Part shown: positions 51,222-60,753 of the stretch, in pieces
How the letters are laid out: each line of letters opens with the position of its first letter
How positions within the stretch are numbered: position 1 is the first letter of the stretch
Assembly: GCF_900089585.1 (NCBI RefSeq)
Contig: NZ_FLRH01000004.1
Location: 1,357,001 to 1,421,000 of the forward strand
DNA from: Micromonospora sediminicola
Lineage (GTDB): Bacteria > Actinomycetota > Actinomycetes > Mycobacteriales > Micromonosporaceae
Length of the DNA stretch: 64,000 nucleotides
Direction: 5' to 3'
Made by a program: the position numbers and the translations under genes
Notes under the pieces: model-generated
Told to the model about the DNA's origin: nothing
Database searches by the model: none
Seen by the model: only the letters and a program-made list of their open reading frames with translations

Positions 51222-53744
51222 TCAGCCGCCGACGCGCAGCGCCAGGATCGCGATGTCGTCGGCGACCGGGCCGCTCTGGTAGGCGGCCACCCCGTCGCGC
51301 ACCAGCTCCACCAGCTGCCGCGGCGTGCTGTCCGGCGCGTCGCGCAGCAGCTCCACCAGGCGTTCCTCGCCGAAGAGCCCGCCCGGCCCGCGCGCCTCGA
51401 TCACCCCGTCGGTGTAGAACAGCACGGTGTCGCCGGCCTCGAGGGCGACCGACCGCCGCCCGAGCCGCACCTCGGGGAAGGCGCCCAGCAGCACGCCCGG
51501 CACGGTGATCACCTCGACCCGCCCGTCGGCCCGGCGGACCAGCGCGGGCGGGTGGCCGCCCGAGGCCACGTCCAGGTCGGCACCGCCGTCGCGCAGCCGT
51601 AGCCGCCCGCACACCACGCTGAGGAACCGGTCCACGTCGGGGTCGTCCCGGAGCCGGACGTGCAGCTGGCGCAGGGCGGTGGCGGGCTCCGCCAGCGCCG
51701 CGGTGATCCGCAGCGTGTGCCGGGCCAGGCCGGTCACGCTGGCGGCGTCCACGCCCCGGCCGGCGACGTCGCCGACCACGAGGACCCACTCCCGGCCGGC
51801 GGCACCGTCGACCGGGAACACGTCGTAGAAGTCGCCGCCGACCCCCACCGCGTCGCCGGCCAGGTAGACCGCCGCCAGCTCGGCTCCGGGCACCGCCGGC
51901 AGCCGCGACGGCAGGAGGCTGCGTTGCAGGCGTACGGCGGTGGCGTGCTCCCGCTCGTAGAGCTGCGCCCGGGCGAGCGCCTGCCCGGCCAGACCGGCCA
52001 GGGTGACCAGGAAGTCCCGTCGCGCCGGCTCGAACTCCTGCGGTTCGGCGTACCCGAAGACGAGCACCCCGGCGGCGGTCCCCCGTCCGCGCAGCGGCAC
52101 CATCGCCCACGACCGGTGGGGACTGTTCCGGATCGCGTCGGCGGCGTCGGGGAACCGGTCGAGGAGGGGTTCGAGCTCCGGGTGGAAGCTGGGTTCGTCG
52201 GCCCGGAAGGTGGCCGCGATCGGGTGAACGGCGTCCCGCCCGACCGCCTTCCACCGCGACGGGGGCTCCTGGCCGGTGGGCGGGAAACGGATCTGCCGGC
52301 CCGCCTCGTCGAGGAGCGCGACGGCCGCGACGGTCGCCTCGGCCGCCGGACCGGCGCCGTCCCGGACCGCCGCGACCACCTCGGCCACGGAGACCGCCTG
52401 GGAGAGCGCGGCGGTGAACTCCTGCACCCGGCGGGCCCGCCGTTCCTCGCGCCGCCGCGAGGTGACGTCGGTGATGAGGACGGCCACCGCGCCGGCCCGC
52501 CCGCCGCCGCCCGGCACCGCGAAGAAACTGCTCAGGTACGTCCGGCCGGCGCGTACCACCTCGACGTCGCGGACCGCGCCGGTCTCGGCGACCTCCCGCA
52601 TCAGCGGCTCGACGACCGGACCCAGCTCGGGGAACAGGTCGGGCACCCGGCGGCCGAGGTGGTCGCCGACCGGGCGACCGTTCCACGCCGCGAGGACAGG
52701 GTTGATCTTGAGGTAGCGCAGGTCGGTGTCGAGCAGGGCCACCCCTACCGGCGCGTTCTCCACCAGCGTGTCGAGGGCGGTGAGCATGGTGGCCCGGTCC
52801 GCGGTGAGCTGCTCGACGCCGACCGTCGCCTCATCGGGCACCTCGTCGAAGACGGCCGCGATGCCGACCGGGCCCACCGGTGTGGACCCGTGCACCGGGT
52901 AGTAGCTGCCCCGCCACCGCCGCTGGCCGGGCCGTCCCGGGGTCGGACCGACGACGTCCAGGTTGACCAGCGGACGCCCGGTGTCGATCACCTGCCGGAG
53001 CTGCTCGGCGAACGACTCGGGCAGCTCCGGCAGCACCTCGCGCAGGTGCCGGCCGGGGTGCTCGGCGGCCGGCCGTCCGTTGATCTCGGCGGCCCGCTGG
53101 TTGGCCATGACGAAGCGCAGGTCCCGGTCCAGCACGCTGACCCCGACCGGCAGGTGGAGCAGGATCGTCTCCAGCAACGCCTGGTCGATGGCGGACACCG
53201 CCGGGCCGTGCCCCAGGGTGGCCACCGGCGACGGGCCGGGTGGTCCGGGCTCCTCGGCGACCGGCACGTGGGCACCGTGCCGCAGCCCGGCCGCGCGCAC
53301 CCGCCCGGCGGCGTACGCGGCGAGGCCGGTCGCCGCCTCCACCGTGCCTGGCGGCACGTGGCCCCGGAAGCCGAGACTGAGCGCGCCGACGACCGTCCCG
53401 TCGCCGTCCGGGTGCCACAGCGGTGCGGCCACCAGGCCCTCGACGTCGGCGGTGGGCAGGCTCGCGGTCGCCGGGAAGCGGATCAGCCGCTCCCGGAACG
53501 ACCCCGCCTCCACCACCTCACCGGTGCGGGCGGCGCGGGAGATGCCGACCGGCGCGGCGAGCGGGAAACGGGCCCAGGTCTCGGCCAGCTCGGGCACCAT
53601 GCCGACGGAGTAGATCAGGTCCAGCTGCGTGCCGGCGGGGTCGAGCAGGACGAGGACCGCCACCTCGGCGCCGGTACGGCGCAGGACGTCGGACGGGAGC
53701 AGGCCGCTGCCGTCGTCGACCGTGCGCCCGACCCGATCCCGCAC
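51222..53744 (-). CDS. GAF/PAS multi-sensor SpoIIE-type protein phosphatase
   Basis: An 840-residue cytoplasmic phosphatase. Domains in order: a GAF-like domain (about 15-150), PAS (about 190-305), a second PAS (about 325-435), a GAF (about 445-600) and a PP2C/SpoIIE catalytic domain (610-838). The last keeps GVGGDFYDVF, VVGDVAGRGVDAAS, FYTDGVIEARG and VADDIAIL, so its metal aspartates are intact. Such proteins dephosphorylate anti-sigma-factor antagonists. The GTG at 53744 has GAGGGAGG five bases upstream. No anti-sigma gene is adjacent, so its target is encoded elsewhere. Confidence 0.5.
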   Translation of the reverse strand: MRDRVGRTVDDGSGLLPSDVLRRTGAEVAVLVLLDPAGTQLDLIYSVGMVPELAETWARFPLAAPVGISRAARTGEVVEAGSFRERLIRFPATASLPTADVEGLVAAPLWHPDGDGTVVGALSLGFRGHVPPGTVEAATGLAAYAAGRVRAAGLRHGAHVPVAEEPGPPGPSPVATLGHGPAVSAIDQALLETILLHLPVGVSVLDRDLRFVMANQRAAEINGRPAAEHPGRHLREVLPELPESFAEQLRQVIDTGRPLVNLDVVGPTPGRPGQRRWRGSYYPVHGSTPVGPVGIAAVFDEVPDEATVGVEQLTADRATMLTALDTLVENAPVGVALLDTDLRYLKINPVLAAWNGRPVGDHLGRRVPDLFPELGPVVEPLMREVAETGAVRDVEVVRAGRTYLSSFFAVPGGGGRAGAVAVLITDVTSRRREERRARRVQEFTAALSQAVSVAEVVAAVRDGAGPAAEATVAAVALLDEAGRQIRFPPTGQEPPSRWKAVGRDAVHPIAATFRADEPSFHPELEPLLDRFPDAADAIRNSPHRSWAMVPLRGRGTAAGVLVFGYAEPQEFEPARRDFLVTLAGLAGQALARAQLYEREHATAVRLQRSLLPSRLPAVPGAELAAVYLAGDAVGVGGDFYDVFPVDGAAGREWVLVVGDVAGRGVDAASVTGLARHTLRITAALAEPATALRQLHVRLRDDPDVDRFLSVVCGRLRLRDGGADLDVASGGHPPALVRRADGRVEVITVPGVLLGAFPEVRLGRRSVALEAGDTVLFYTDGVIEARGPGGLFGEERLVELLRDAPDSTPRQLVELVRDGVAAYQSGPVADDIAILALRVGG

Positions 53745-53882
53745 CCCGCCCTCCCTCATCCGTACGAGGGCCGACCGACGGGCCCGGGGAGACGGTACCG
53801 CCGCGGGCACGGCGGGGCGACCCACCGACCGCCGGATGAACCGGGGCCCTGTCGGGCAGCTCACACCCGCCCGGCAGGTCGG

Positions 53883-54224
53883 TCAGGCCGGCCCTCCGCC
53901 GAAACCGATCTCGTTGCCGTCCGGGTCCCGGAAGACGACCTTGCGGACGCCGTTGTCGTAGGTCTCCTCGTCGGCCGGCGCCAGTCCGCGGGCCGCGATC
54001 CCGGCCAGGCGGGCGTCGAGGTCGTCGACGAAGACGGTGTGCATGGCGTGCCCGGCGTGCTCCGGCCGCACGTCGACGTAGAGGTAGCGGTGCTCGGCGA
54101 GTTCCCAGACCGCCTCGGTGTCGTTGGGCAGGAACGCCGGCGGACCGCCGAGCAGCCGGTCGTACCAGGCGGTGGCCACCGCGCGGTCGCGGACCGGGAC
54201 GCCGGCGAACAGGTCGACCGTCAT
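53883..54224 (-). CDS. VOC/glyoxalase-like protein
   Basis: A 113-residue VOC protein: LFAGVPVRDRAVATAWYDRLLGG, HRYLYVDVRPEHAG, and the ending VVFRDPDGNEIGFGG with the usual glutamate. Its ATG overlaps the stop of the AraC-type regulator (ATGA), so it is the regulator's immediate target or partner. The substrate is unknown. Confidence 0.5.
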   Translation of the reverse strand: MTVDLFAGVPVRDRAVATAWYDRLLGGPPAFLPNDTEAVWELAEHRYLYVDVRPEHAGHAMHTVFVDDLDARLAGIAARGLAPADEETYDNGVRKVVFRDPDGNEIGFGGGPA

Positions 54225-55165
54225 CCGGCCATGGTAGGCGCGTCCACGTGCCGGCGAGGGCTCACGCCGTACCGGCGCTTGAACGCGGCGCTCAACGCGA
54301 AGGAACTGCCGTAGCCAACCAGACGGGCCACCGCCCCGACGGTGGCGCCCGGCTCGCGGAGCAGGTCGGCCGCGAGCGCCAGCCGCCACCCGGTCAGGTA
54401 CGACATGGGCGGCTCGCCGACCAGCGCGGTGAACCGCCGGGCCAGGACCGCCCGGGAGATCCCGGCCTCGGCGGCCAGCGCCGCCACGGTCCACGGTCGG
54501 GCGGGGTCGTGGTGCAGCGCCCGCAGGGCCCGGCCGACCACCGGGTCGGCGTGCGCCCGGTACCAGGCGGGCGCCGCCGCGCCCGGCCGGGCGAACCACT
54601 CCCGCAGCGCGGCGATGAGCAGCAGGTCGAGCAGGCGGTCCAGCACCGCCGCCTGCCCCGGCTCGTCCTTCCCGATCTCGGTGGCCAGCAGCGGGACCAG
54701 CGGTGTGTCCCAGGAGTCGCGCGGGACGACCGCCAGCGGGGGCAGCGCGTCCGACAGCCGTCGGCCGACCGCTCCCTGCGCCGCGTACGTGCCGGTCAGC
54801 AGCATCGTCGGGCCGTCCGGACCGTTGCCCCAGGTGCGTACGCCGAGCCCGGTCATCGTGAACAGCTCCCGCCCGTCCGGCGTGGTGCAGCGCTGACCCG
54901 GGTGGATCACCACCTGGGGCGGCGTGGCCGGGTCGTCGGCGACGAGATAGGGACCGGGGCCGCGCACGATCGCCACGTCCCCGGCGCCGAGCCGCGCGGT
55001 CTCGGCCTGCTCCGGCGCGATCCAGGCGTCACCACGGACCACCGCGACCACGGTGAGCGGCGCCTCGTCCCGGACCAGCATCGACCAGGGCGGCGTGAGG
55101 ATCGAACGGAGCAGGAAGGCGCCCCGGGCCCGGGGGCCGTCGAGCAGTCCGGCAACGGCGTCCAC
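54221..55165 (-). CDS. AraC-family regulator with cupin-like sensor domain
   Basis: A 314-residue regulator. The N-terminal part (1-180) is a cupin-like ligand domain (LTVVAVVRGDAWIAPEQAE, VIHPGQRC). The C-terminal AraC helix-turn-helix (about 205-305) is WTVAALAAEAGISRAVLARRF and VGAVARLVGYGSSFALSAAFKRRYG. The GTG at 55165 lies seven bases after TGTAAT, so it is probably leaderless. It is co-translated with the VOC gene and divergent from the DUF1772 gene at 55237, both likely under its control. Confidence 0.5.
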   Translation of the reverse strand: MDAVAGLLDGPRARGAFLLRSILTPPWSMLVRDEAPLTVVAVVRGDAWIAPEQAETARLGAGDVAIVRGPGPYLVADDPATPPQVVIHPGQRCTTPDGRELFTMTGLGVRTWGNGPDGPTMLLTGTYAAQGAVGRRLSDALPPLAVVPRDSWDTPLVPLLATEIGKDEPGQAAVLDRLLDLLLIAALREWFARPGAAAPAWYRAHADPVVGRALRALHHDPARPWTVAALAAEAGISRAVLARRFTALVGEPPMSYLTGWRLALAADLLREPGATVGAVARLVGYGSSFALSAAFKRRYGVSPRRHVDAPTMAG

Positions 55166-55236
55166 GAAGACGATTACACACAGATTCGCGCGTCCTGGCC
55201 ATGTGCCGTCTCACCGGACGGCGATTGACTGGGCAC

Positions 55237-55737
55237 ATGAGACTCGTAGCGCACCTGACGCTGGTCGGGGCCACCGTCGGGGCCGGGCTGATGGCCGGGC
55301 TCTTCGCCGCGTTCGCCTACGCCGTGATGCCGGCGCTGCGGGGCGCGGACGACCGCACGTTCGTGGACGCGATGCAGCGGATCAACGTGACCATCGTCAA
55401 CGGCTGGTTCCTGCTGGCGTTCCTCGGCACGCCGCTGCTCGCCGCGCTGGCGGTGGTGCTGGCCTGGCGGGGCACGGCCCGCCCGACACTGCCGTGGATC
55501 ATCGCCGGGCTCGTCCTCTACCTGGTGGCGGTCGGCATCACGGTCGCCGTCAACGTCCCGTTGAACGACGCGCTGGCGGCGGCCGGACCGGCGGACCGGC
55601 TCGGCGACCCCGGTGCCGTACGGGCGCGCTTCGAGGCCACCTGGGTCACCGGGAACGTGATCCGCGCGTTGGCGAGCACGGGCGGGTTCGCGGCGTTCAG
55701 CTGGGCCCTGGTGCTCACCGGCCGTGCCGCCGACTGA
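55237..55737 (+). CDS. DUF1772 (anthrone-oxygenase-like) membrane protein
   Basis: A 166-residue protein with four membrane helices (about 5-30, 52-74, 82-103 and 140-160). It has the DUF1772 pattern: GLMAGLFAAFAYAVMPALRGADDRTFVDAMQRIN, and a late NVPLNDALAA. Family members include anthrone oxygenases, but most are uncharacterised. The ATG follows TTGACT by six bases. It faces away from the AraC/VOC operon and ends at a bidirectional terminator. Confidence 0.5.
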   Translation: MRLVAHLTLVGATVGAGLMAGLFAAFAYAVMPALRGADDRTFVDAMQRINVTIVNGWFLLAFLGTPLLAALAVVLAWRGTARPTLPWIIAGLVLYLVAVGITVAVNVPLNDALAAAGPADRLGDPGAVRARFEATWVTGNVIRALASTGGFAAFSWALVLTGRAAD

Positions 55738-55741
55738 CGCG

Positions 55742-55776
55742 AAACGCCCTGGTGAGAAATACTCACCAGGGCGTTT
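55742..55776. terminator. bidirectional terminator between DUF1772 gene and tRNA-Ala
   Basis: A perfect 15-bp stem AAACGCCCTGGTGAG (55742-55756) with 55762-55776, loop AAATA, then a T run on the plus strand. Confidence 0.5.
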
Positions 55777-55786
55777 TCCGCTCGGG

Positions 55787-55859
55787 TGGAGCCGAGGGGA
55801 CTCGAACCCCTGACCCCCACACTGCCAGTGTGGTGCGCTACCAGCTGCGCCACGGCCCC
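55787..55859 (-). tRNA. tRNA-Ala (anticodon GGC)
   Basis: On the minus strand a 73-nt cloverleaf: acceptor GGGGCCG/CGGCTCC, D arm GCGC...GCGC, anticodon stem CCACA/TGTGG around loop CTGGCAG (anticodon GGC), and T arm AGGGG TTCGAGT CCCCT. The CCA end is not encoded. Confidence 0.5.
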
Positions 55860-55948
55860 TTGCGGTCGTCCCCGGTCGCCCGGGCACGGGAAGAACTATA
55901 CACACGCCGTTCGGCATGGTCATCTCGCGGGGGGTCACCCCGGCCCGG

Positions 55949-56539
55949 TCAGTTCAGCGCCACGTCGGGCGGGAAGTGGGCCACCGCGGCCATCATGCCG
56001 CCCTGCCGTCGCAGCACCATCGGCCAGAGATCGTCCGGGCGGTCGACGAAGGCGTCGCCGGGGAGCGCGTCGAGCACGAACCACGACCCCTCCTCGATCT
56101 CGCGCTCCAACTGGCCGGCGCCCCAGCCGGAATAGCCGGCGAACACCCGGATCCCGCCGACGGCGTCCCGCAGCTTCGCCGGGTCGACCGAGAGGTCGAT
56201 GGTGCCGACCGCGCCGGAGACCCGGTGGAAGCCCTTGACCGGCTTGACCGGGTGGCGCATCCGGGCCAGGCAGATGGCCGAGTCGGGCTGGACCGGGCCG
56301 CCCTCGAAGAGCACCGCCGGCTCCCGCGCCAGGTCGCTCCAGTCGCCCAGCACGTCGGCCACCGGAACTTCGGTGGCCCGGTTGAGCACCACGCCGAGGG
56401 CGCCGCCGGGCTCGTGGGCGACCAGCAGCACGACGGTGCGGTCGAAGTTCGGATCCTTGAGCACGGGTGTCGCGACCAGCAGCCGTCCGGTCATCGACTC
56501 CATGGCTCGGCCACCGATCGCCTGCCCCTCACCCTGCAT
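55949..56539 (-). CDS. YqgE/AlgH-family protein
   Basis: A protein of about 196 residues that matches the YqgE (DUF179) family: LLVATPVLKDPNFDRTVVLLVAHEPGGALGVVLNR, LFEGGPVQPDSAICLAR, RVFAGYSGWGAGQLEREI and GDAFVDRP. It is a widely conserved fold of unknown biochemical role. Starts at ATG 56539 and GTG 56548 are both possible; no ribosome site separates them. It is divergent from the MTA phosphorylase gene. Confidence 0.5.
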   Translation of the reverse strand: MQGEGQAIGGRAMESMTGRLLVATPVLKDPNFDRTVVLLVAHEPGGALGVVLNRATEVPVADVLGDWSDLAREPAVLFEGGPVQPDSAICLARMRHPVKPVKGFHRVSGAVGTIDLSVDPAKLRDAVGGIRVFAGYSGWGAGQLEREIEEGSWFVLDALPGDAFVDRPDDLWPMVLRRQGGMMAAVAHFPPDVALN

Positions 56540-56688
56540 GTCCGACACCCGTCAGCCGTGCGCCCGCGCGGGACCGACGCCGTCGACCGTCCACGCTGTC
56601 AACGCCATGTCACGCACCATAGCCTGCGCCCCGCCCGCTGGCTAAGGTCTGACCGGCGGGTGATCGCGACGGATCGAGGGAGGGCCGG

Positions 56689-57489
56689 ATGACGGCGGAG
56701 GCCGAACTGGCGGTGATCGGCGGGTCGGGTCTCTACGCCCTGCTGGACGGGGTGGAGCATGTGGTGGACACCCCGTACGGCGCGCCGTCGGACCCGATCA
56801 CGGTCGCCGAGGTGGGCGGTCGCCGGGTGGCGTTCCTCCCCCGGCACGGGCGCGACCACCGCCACCCGCCGCACCGGATCCCCTACCGGGCCAACCTCTG
56901 GGCGTTGCGTTCCCTTGGCGTACGCCAGGTGTTGGCGCCGTGCGCGGTCGGCGGCCTCCGGCCGGAGTTGGGGCCGGGCACGTTCGTGGTGCCGGACCAG
57001 CTCGTCGACCGCACCAGCGGACGGGCGCAGACCTACTACGACCGGGGCGCGGTGCACGTGTCGTTCGCCGACCCGTACTGCCCGGCCGGGCGGCGGACGC
57101 TGCTGGACGCGGCGGCCGGTCGGGGCGTGCCGGCGGTGGACGGCGGGACGGTGGTGGTGGTCGAGGGCCCGCGCTTCTCGACCCGGGCGGAGTCGCGCTG
57201 GTTCGCCTCGATCGGCGGCACGGTGGTGAACATGACCGGCCACCCGGAGGCGGTGCTCGCCCGCGAGCTGGCCCTCTGCTACACGTCGATCGCGCTGGTC
57301 ACCGACCTGGACGCGGGCGTCGAGGCGGGCGAGTCGGTCACCCAGGAGGAGGTGTTCCGGGTCTTCGCGGAGAACACCGACCGGCTGCGCGGGCTGCTGC
57401 TGGACGCCGTCGCCGCGCTGCCGACCGAGCGGGAATGCCCGTGCGGCGACGCGCTGGACGGGATCACGCTGCCGTTCCCGCTGCCCTGA
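56689..57489 (+). CDS. S-methyl-5'-thioadenosine/purine nucleoside phosphorylase
   Basis: A 266-residue phosphorylase of the MTAP/PNP family: ELAVIGGSGLYALLDGV, phosphate-binding FLPRHGRDHRHPPHRIPYRANLWAL, and VVNMTGHPEAVLARELALCYTSIALVTDLDAG. The NMTGHPE stretch is close to the NMT.PEA.LA.E signature. It cleaves methylthioadenosine (or purine nucleosides) with phosphate for salvage. GAGGGAGG lies just upstream of the ATG. It is followed after 89 bases by the decarboxylase gene in the same direction. Confidence 0.5.
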   Translation: MTAEAELAVIGGSGLYALLDGVEHVVDTPYGAPSDPITVAEVGGRRVAFLPRHGRDHRHPPHRIPYRANLWALRSLGVRQVLAPCAVGGLRPELGPGTFVVPDQLVDRTSGRAQTYYDRGAVHVSFADPYCPAGRRTLLDAAAGRGVPAVDGGTVVVVEGPRFSTRAESRWFASIGGTVVNMTGHPEAVLARELALCYTSIALVTDLDAGVEAGESVTQEEVFRVFAENTDRLRGLLLDAVAALPTERECPCGDALDGITLPFPLP

Positions 57490-57578
57490 GCCCCGGCGAA
57501 GCGCCCGAAAAGTCGGCTTCCGCCCGCTAGATTCGGTGGGTCGGGAGGCGGCCCGGCCCGGGACGGAGGCAGCCGGCG

Positions 57579-59174
57579 ATGGCGACGGTGCGCGAGGCGA
57601 CCTACGACCTGCTGCGCGCGCTCGGCCTGACCACCGTCTTCGGCAACCCCGGCTCGACCGAGGAGCCGTTCCTCCAGGACTTCCCCGCCGACTTTCACTA
57701 CGTGCACGCGCTCCAGGAGGCGTCGGCGGTCGCCATGGCCGACGGCTATGCCCAGGGCACCGGCCGGCCCGCCCACGTCAACCTGCACACCGCGCCGGGC
57801 ACCGGCAACGGCATGGGCAACCTGGTGACCGCCTGGCACAACCGGACGCCGCTGATCGTCAGCGCGGGCCAGCAGACCCGGGAGATGCTGCTGATCGAAC
57901 CCCGGCTGGCCAGCCCTCGGGCGGTCGAGCTGGCCCAGCCGTACGTCAAGTGGGCCCACGAGCCGGCCCGCGCCCAGGACGTCCCCGCGGCCTTCATGCG
58001 GGCGTACGCCTCGGCGGTGCAGCCGCCCGCCGGGCCGGTCTTCCTCTCCCTGCCGATGGACGACTGGGACCGGACCGCCGACCCGCCGCCGCAGGTGCGG
58101 ACCGTCGCCACCCGCATCGCGCCGGACCCGGACCGGCTGCGCGGCTTCGCCGACGCGCTGGCCGACGCCCGCGCCCCGGTGCTGGTGCTCGGCGCGGCCG
58201 TGGACCGGGCCGACGCCTGGCCGGCCGCCGTCGCGCTGGCCGAGCGGCTGGCCGCCCCGGTGTGGGCCGCCCCGGCACCGGAGCGGGCTGTCTTCCCCGA
58301 GCGCCACCCGCACTTCCGGGGCGTGCTCCCGTACGCGATCGGGCCGCTGTCGGAGGCGCTGCGTGGCCACGACACGGTGCTGGTGGTCGGCGCTCCGGTG
58401 TTCCGCTACTACCCGCACGTGCCCGGCGACTACCTGCCCGGCGACGCCCGGCTGCTGCACGTCACCGACGACCCCGACGAGGCGGCCCGGGCCCCGGTCG
58501 GGGACAGCCTGCTCGGCGATCCCGGCCTGACCATGACGGCGCTGATCGAGGTGCTGCCGCCGGTCGGCCGGCCCGCGCCGCCGCCCCGGGAACAGCCCGC
58601 CCCGCCGGAGCCGGGCGAGCCGCCCACCGCCGACGCGCTGTTCGCGGCCCTGGCCGCGGCCTGGCCGGCGGACGGGGTGCTGGTGCAGGAGTCACCGTCC
58701 AACCTGGCCGCGTTGCGCCGGCGGCTGCGGGTCGACCGGCCCCGCTCGTACTTCACCATGGCCAGCGGCGGCCTCGGGTTCGGGCTGCCGGCCGCGGTGG
58801 GCCTCGCGCTCGCGGAGCGGGACACCGGGCGCGGCCGCCCGGTGGTGGCGGTGGTCGGCGACGGCTCGGTGCACTACTCGGTGCAGGCGCTCTGGACCGC
58901 CGCGCGGCTGCGCCTGCCGCTGGCCGTGGTGGTCCCGGTGAACCAGCAGTACGCGATCCTCAAGGCGTTCGCCGAGCTGAAGCACACCCCGGGCGTGCCG
59001 GCGCTGGACCTGCCCGGGCTGGACGTGACGGCGGTGGCGCGCGGCTACGGCTGCGCCGCCGAGGTGGTGACGTCGCTGGACGCGCTCGGCCCGGCGCTGT
59101 CCGCCGCGCTCGCCGCCGACCGCCCCACGGTGCTGCCGGTGCCGATCAGCACCGAGGTGCCCCGGATCCTGTGA
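57579..59174 (+). CDS. mdlC: thiamine-diphosphate enzyme, benzoylformate-decarboxylase-like
   Basis: A 531-residue ThDP enzyme of the pyruvate-decarboxylase superfamily. The N-terminal domain has FGNPGSTEEPFLQDFP and the cofactor-activating glutamate in HALQEASAVAMADGYAQ. The C-terminal ThDP domain has VAVVGDGSVHYSVQALWTAARLRL and the conserved VNQQYAIL. The sequence fits benzoylformate decarboxylase (benzoylformate to benzaldehyde), but no mandelate-pathway genes are nearby, so the true 2-oxo acid is uncertain. The ATG is at 57579. Its stop is two bases from that of the convergent lipoprotein gene. Confidence 0.5.
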   Translation: MATVREATYDLLRALGLTTVFGNPGSTEEPFLQDFPADFHYVHALQEASAVAMADGYAQGTGRPAHVNLHTAPGTGNGMGNLVTAWHNRTPLIVSAGQQTREMLLIEPRLASPRAVELAQPYVKWAHEPARAQDVPAAFMRAYASAVQPPAGPVFLSLPMDDWDRTADPPPQVRTVATRIAPDPDRLRGFADALADARAPVLVLGAAVDRADAWPAAVALAERLAAPVWAAPAPERAVFPERHPHFRGVLPYAIGPLSEALRGHDTVLVVGAPVFRYYPHVPGDYLPGDARLLHVTDDPDEAARAPVGDSLLGDPGLTMTALIEVLPPVGRPAPPPREQPAPPEPGEPPTADALFAALAAAWPADGVLVQESPSNLAALRRRLRVDRPRSYFTMASGGLGFGLPAAVGLALAERDTGRGRPVVAVVGDGSVHYSVQALWTAARLRLPLAVVVPVNQQYAILKAFAELKHTPGVPALDLPGLDVTAVARGYGCAAEVVTSLDALGPALSAALAADRPTVLPVPISTEVPRIL

Positions 59175-59176
59175 CC

Positions 59177-60172
59177 TCAGCCGGGCCGCGCGACCAGTGG
59201 GGCGCCGGTGCCGACGTCCAGCACGGCCCGGCCGCCCAGCGGCGCGGCGAGCGTGACGCTCACCGGCTTCTGCACGAGCTGCATGGTGCAGACCCCGGTG
59301 GCGGGGACCACGGAGCCGCCGACCACCACCGCGTCCGGGCCCTCCCGCACCAGCGGGGTGGGCGCGCCGTCGCAGGCGCCGACGCCGACCACGTAGTCGA
59401 GGCGGTTCCCGTCCACCGCCCGCAGCTCCTGGGCCGCGACGAGGCCGGCCGGCAACGGCAGGGTGTCCGCCGCGCCGCCGCCGACGGTGCCGACCGCGTG
59501 GGGCGCGACCGCGAGCCGGGCGACGGGTACGGCCAGGTCCTCCACCGTGAACAGCCAGGCGGGCACGTCGGCCGCACCCCGGCTGGTCCACGCCGGCGCG
59601 CTGCCCAGGCGGACCGCGGTCACGGTGAGCGGCACGCACGGGGTCGGCGCGGTGGTCGACACCGGGTCGTCCGGACCCGGCTCGGCGGTCGGACCACCGG
59701 GCTCCGGCCAGCCGGGCCTGCCCAGCCGCGGCTCGCGCGGTCGGCCGTCGCACGGCGGCGGATCGCCCTGGTCCAGCTGGGCGTACGCGTCGGCCGCGCT
59801 GACCAGCGGCACGCGCAGCTCGCCGTCGGGGAAGCGGATCGAGGCGTCCGGCGGGACGGCGGTCGGCATGGGGATCTGGTCCCGGTACCAGCCGGAGGCG
59901 AACGCCAGGTCCGTCTCCGGGGTGAAGCCCGGGTCGCCGACGAGGACGGTGGCGTCCTGGAGCGGGACGTACCCGGTGCGCCACCTCGGGTCGGGGCGCC
60001 AGCGTGCGGCCACGTCCCGCGCCCGCTGGTCGAACGCGGGGTGCTGGTTCCGCACGGCGGACGTCGTCACGCCCGGGTCGGCGGTCGTGGTGCCGCCCGG
60101 ACCGGAGCCGGGCGTGGCGCACCCGGCGAGGACCAGCATCGGCAGCCCGAGCAGGGCGAACGATCGGCGCAT
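59177..60172 (-). CDS. lipoprotein, unknown
   Basis: A 331-residue lipoprotein with lipobox LVLAGC at residues 13-18. The mature part has paired cysteines (DPPPCDGR and TPCVPLTV; VGACDGAP and GVCTMQL) and a Pro/Gly-rich insert (about 150-175), with beta-rich sequence on both sides. I recognise no family. The start at 60172 was chosen so that the signal peptide is at the N-terminus. It is probably on the outer face of the membrane. Confidence 0.5.
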   Translation of the reverse strand: MRRSFALLGLPMLVLAGCATPGSGPGGTTTADPGVTTSAVRNQHPAFDQRARDVAARWRPDPRWRTGYVPLQDATVLVGDPGFTPETDLAFASGWYRDQIPMPTAVPPDASIRFPDGELRVPLVSAADAYAQLDQGDPPPCDGRPREPRLGRPGWPEPGGPTAEPGPDDPVSTTAPTPCVPLTVTAVRLGSAPAWTSRGAADVPAWLFTVEDLAVPVARLAVAPHAVGTVGGGAADTLPLPAGLVAAQELRAVDGNRLDYVVGVGACDGAPTPLVREGPDAVVVGGSVVPATGVCTMQLVQKPVSVTLAAPLGGRAVLDVGTGAPLVARPG

Positions 60173-60209
60173 GCGGATTGGACGACGCCGCCTCCCGGCC
60201 GGTTCCCGG

Positions 60210-60611
60210 TCAGTCCCCACCGCCCAGGTCCGCCTGGTAGGCCTCCCAGAGCAGGTCCGCGCCGCGCCGCCGGTGCCGGTCGAGCGCGCGGAGCAGGTTG
60301 CCGGCCTGCTCCCGCACCTCCTCGGCGGAGACGGCGGACGACCCGACGGCGTGCTGGAGCGCGGCCAGCGCCGCGACGATCGCGGCGTGCTCGTCCACCA
60401 GCAGACGTACGCCCCGGTGCAGCCGGGGCGCGGTGCGCAGCAGGTCGGCGTAGCGACCGGCCGGGCCCTCGGTGATCCGGACGTGCTCGGTGAAGCCCTG
60501 CCGGACCGGACCGAGATGGACGATCAACCGCTCTCGCCAGCGGGGCTCCCCGCTCGCCGCCAACGCCCGGCCGAGCACGGTGGTCGGCTGCTGGATCGGA
60601 CTGGTGACCAT
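60210..60611 (-). CDS. small helical protein, unknown
   Basis: A 133-residue, mostly helical protein (RLHRGVRLLVDEHAAIVAALAAL, REQAGNLLRALDRHRRRGADLLWEAY). The spacing of the histidine/glutamate residues loosely recalls hemerythrin-like bundles, but the metal set is incomplete. GGGAGGTG lies six bases before the ATG. It is 37 bases upstream of the lipoprotein gene and may be co-transcribed with it. Confidence 0.5.
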   Translation of the reverse strand: MVTSPIQQPTTVLGRALAASGEPRWRERLIVHLGPVRQGFTEHVRITEGPAGRYADLLRTAPRLHRGVRLLVDEHAAIVAALAALQHAVGSSAVSAEEVREQAGNLLRALDRHRRRGADLLWEAYQADLGGGD

Positions 60612-60753
60612 GGGGCACCTCCCGGCCTGCGGTGCTATCGCATACCGCGATGGTGAACCCGGCCGGCCGTCCTGTCCAGCCGCCGGCGACGCCTCATTCG
60701 CCTCATCCGACCCAGGGACCCCACCGGCACCAGCCCCGGGGGGGCGGAGACGA

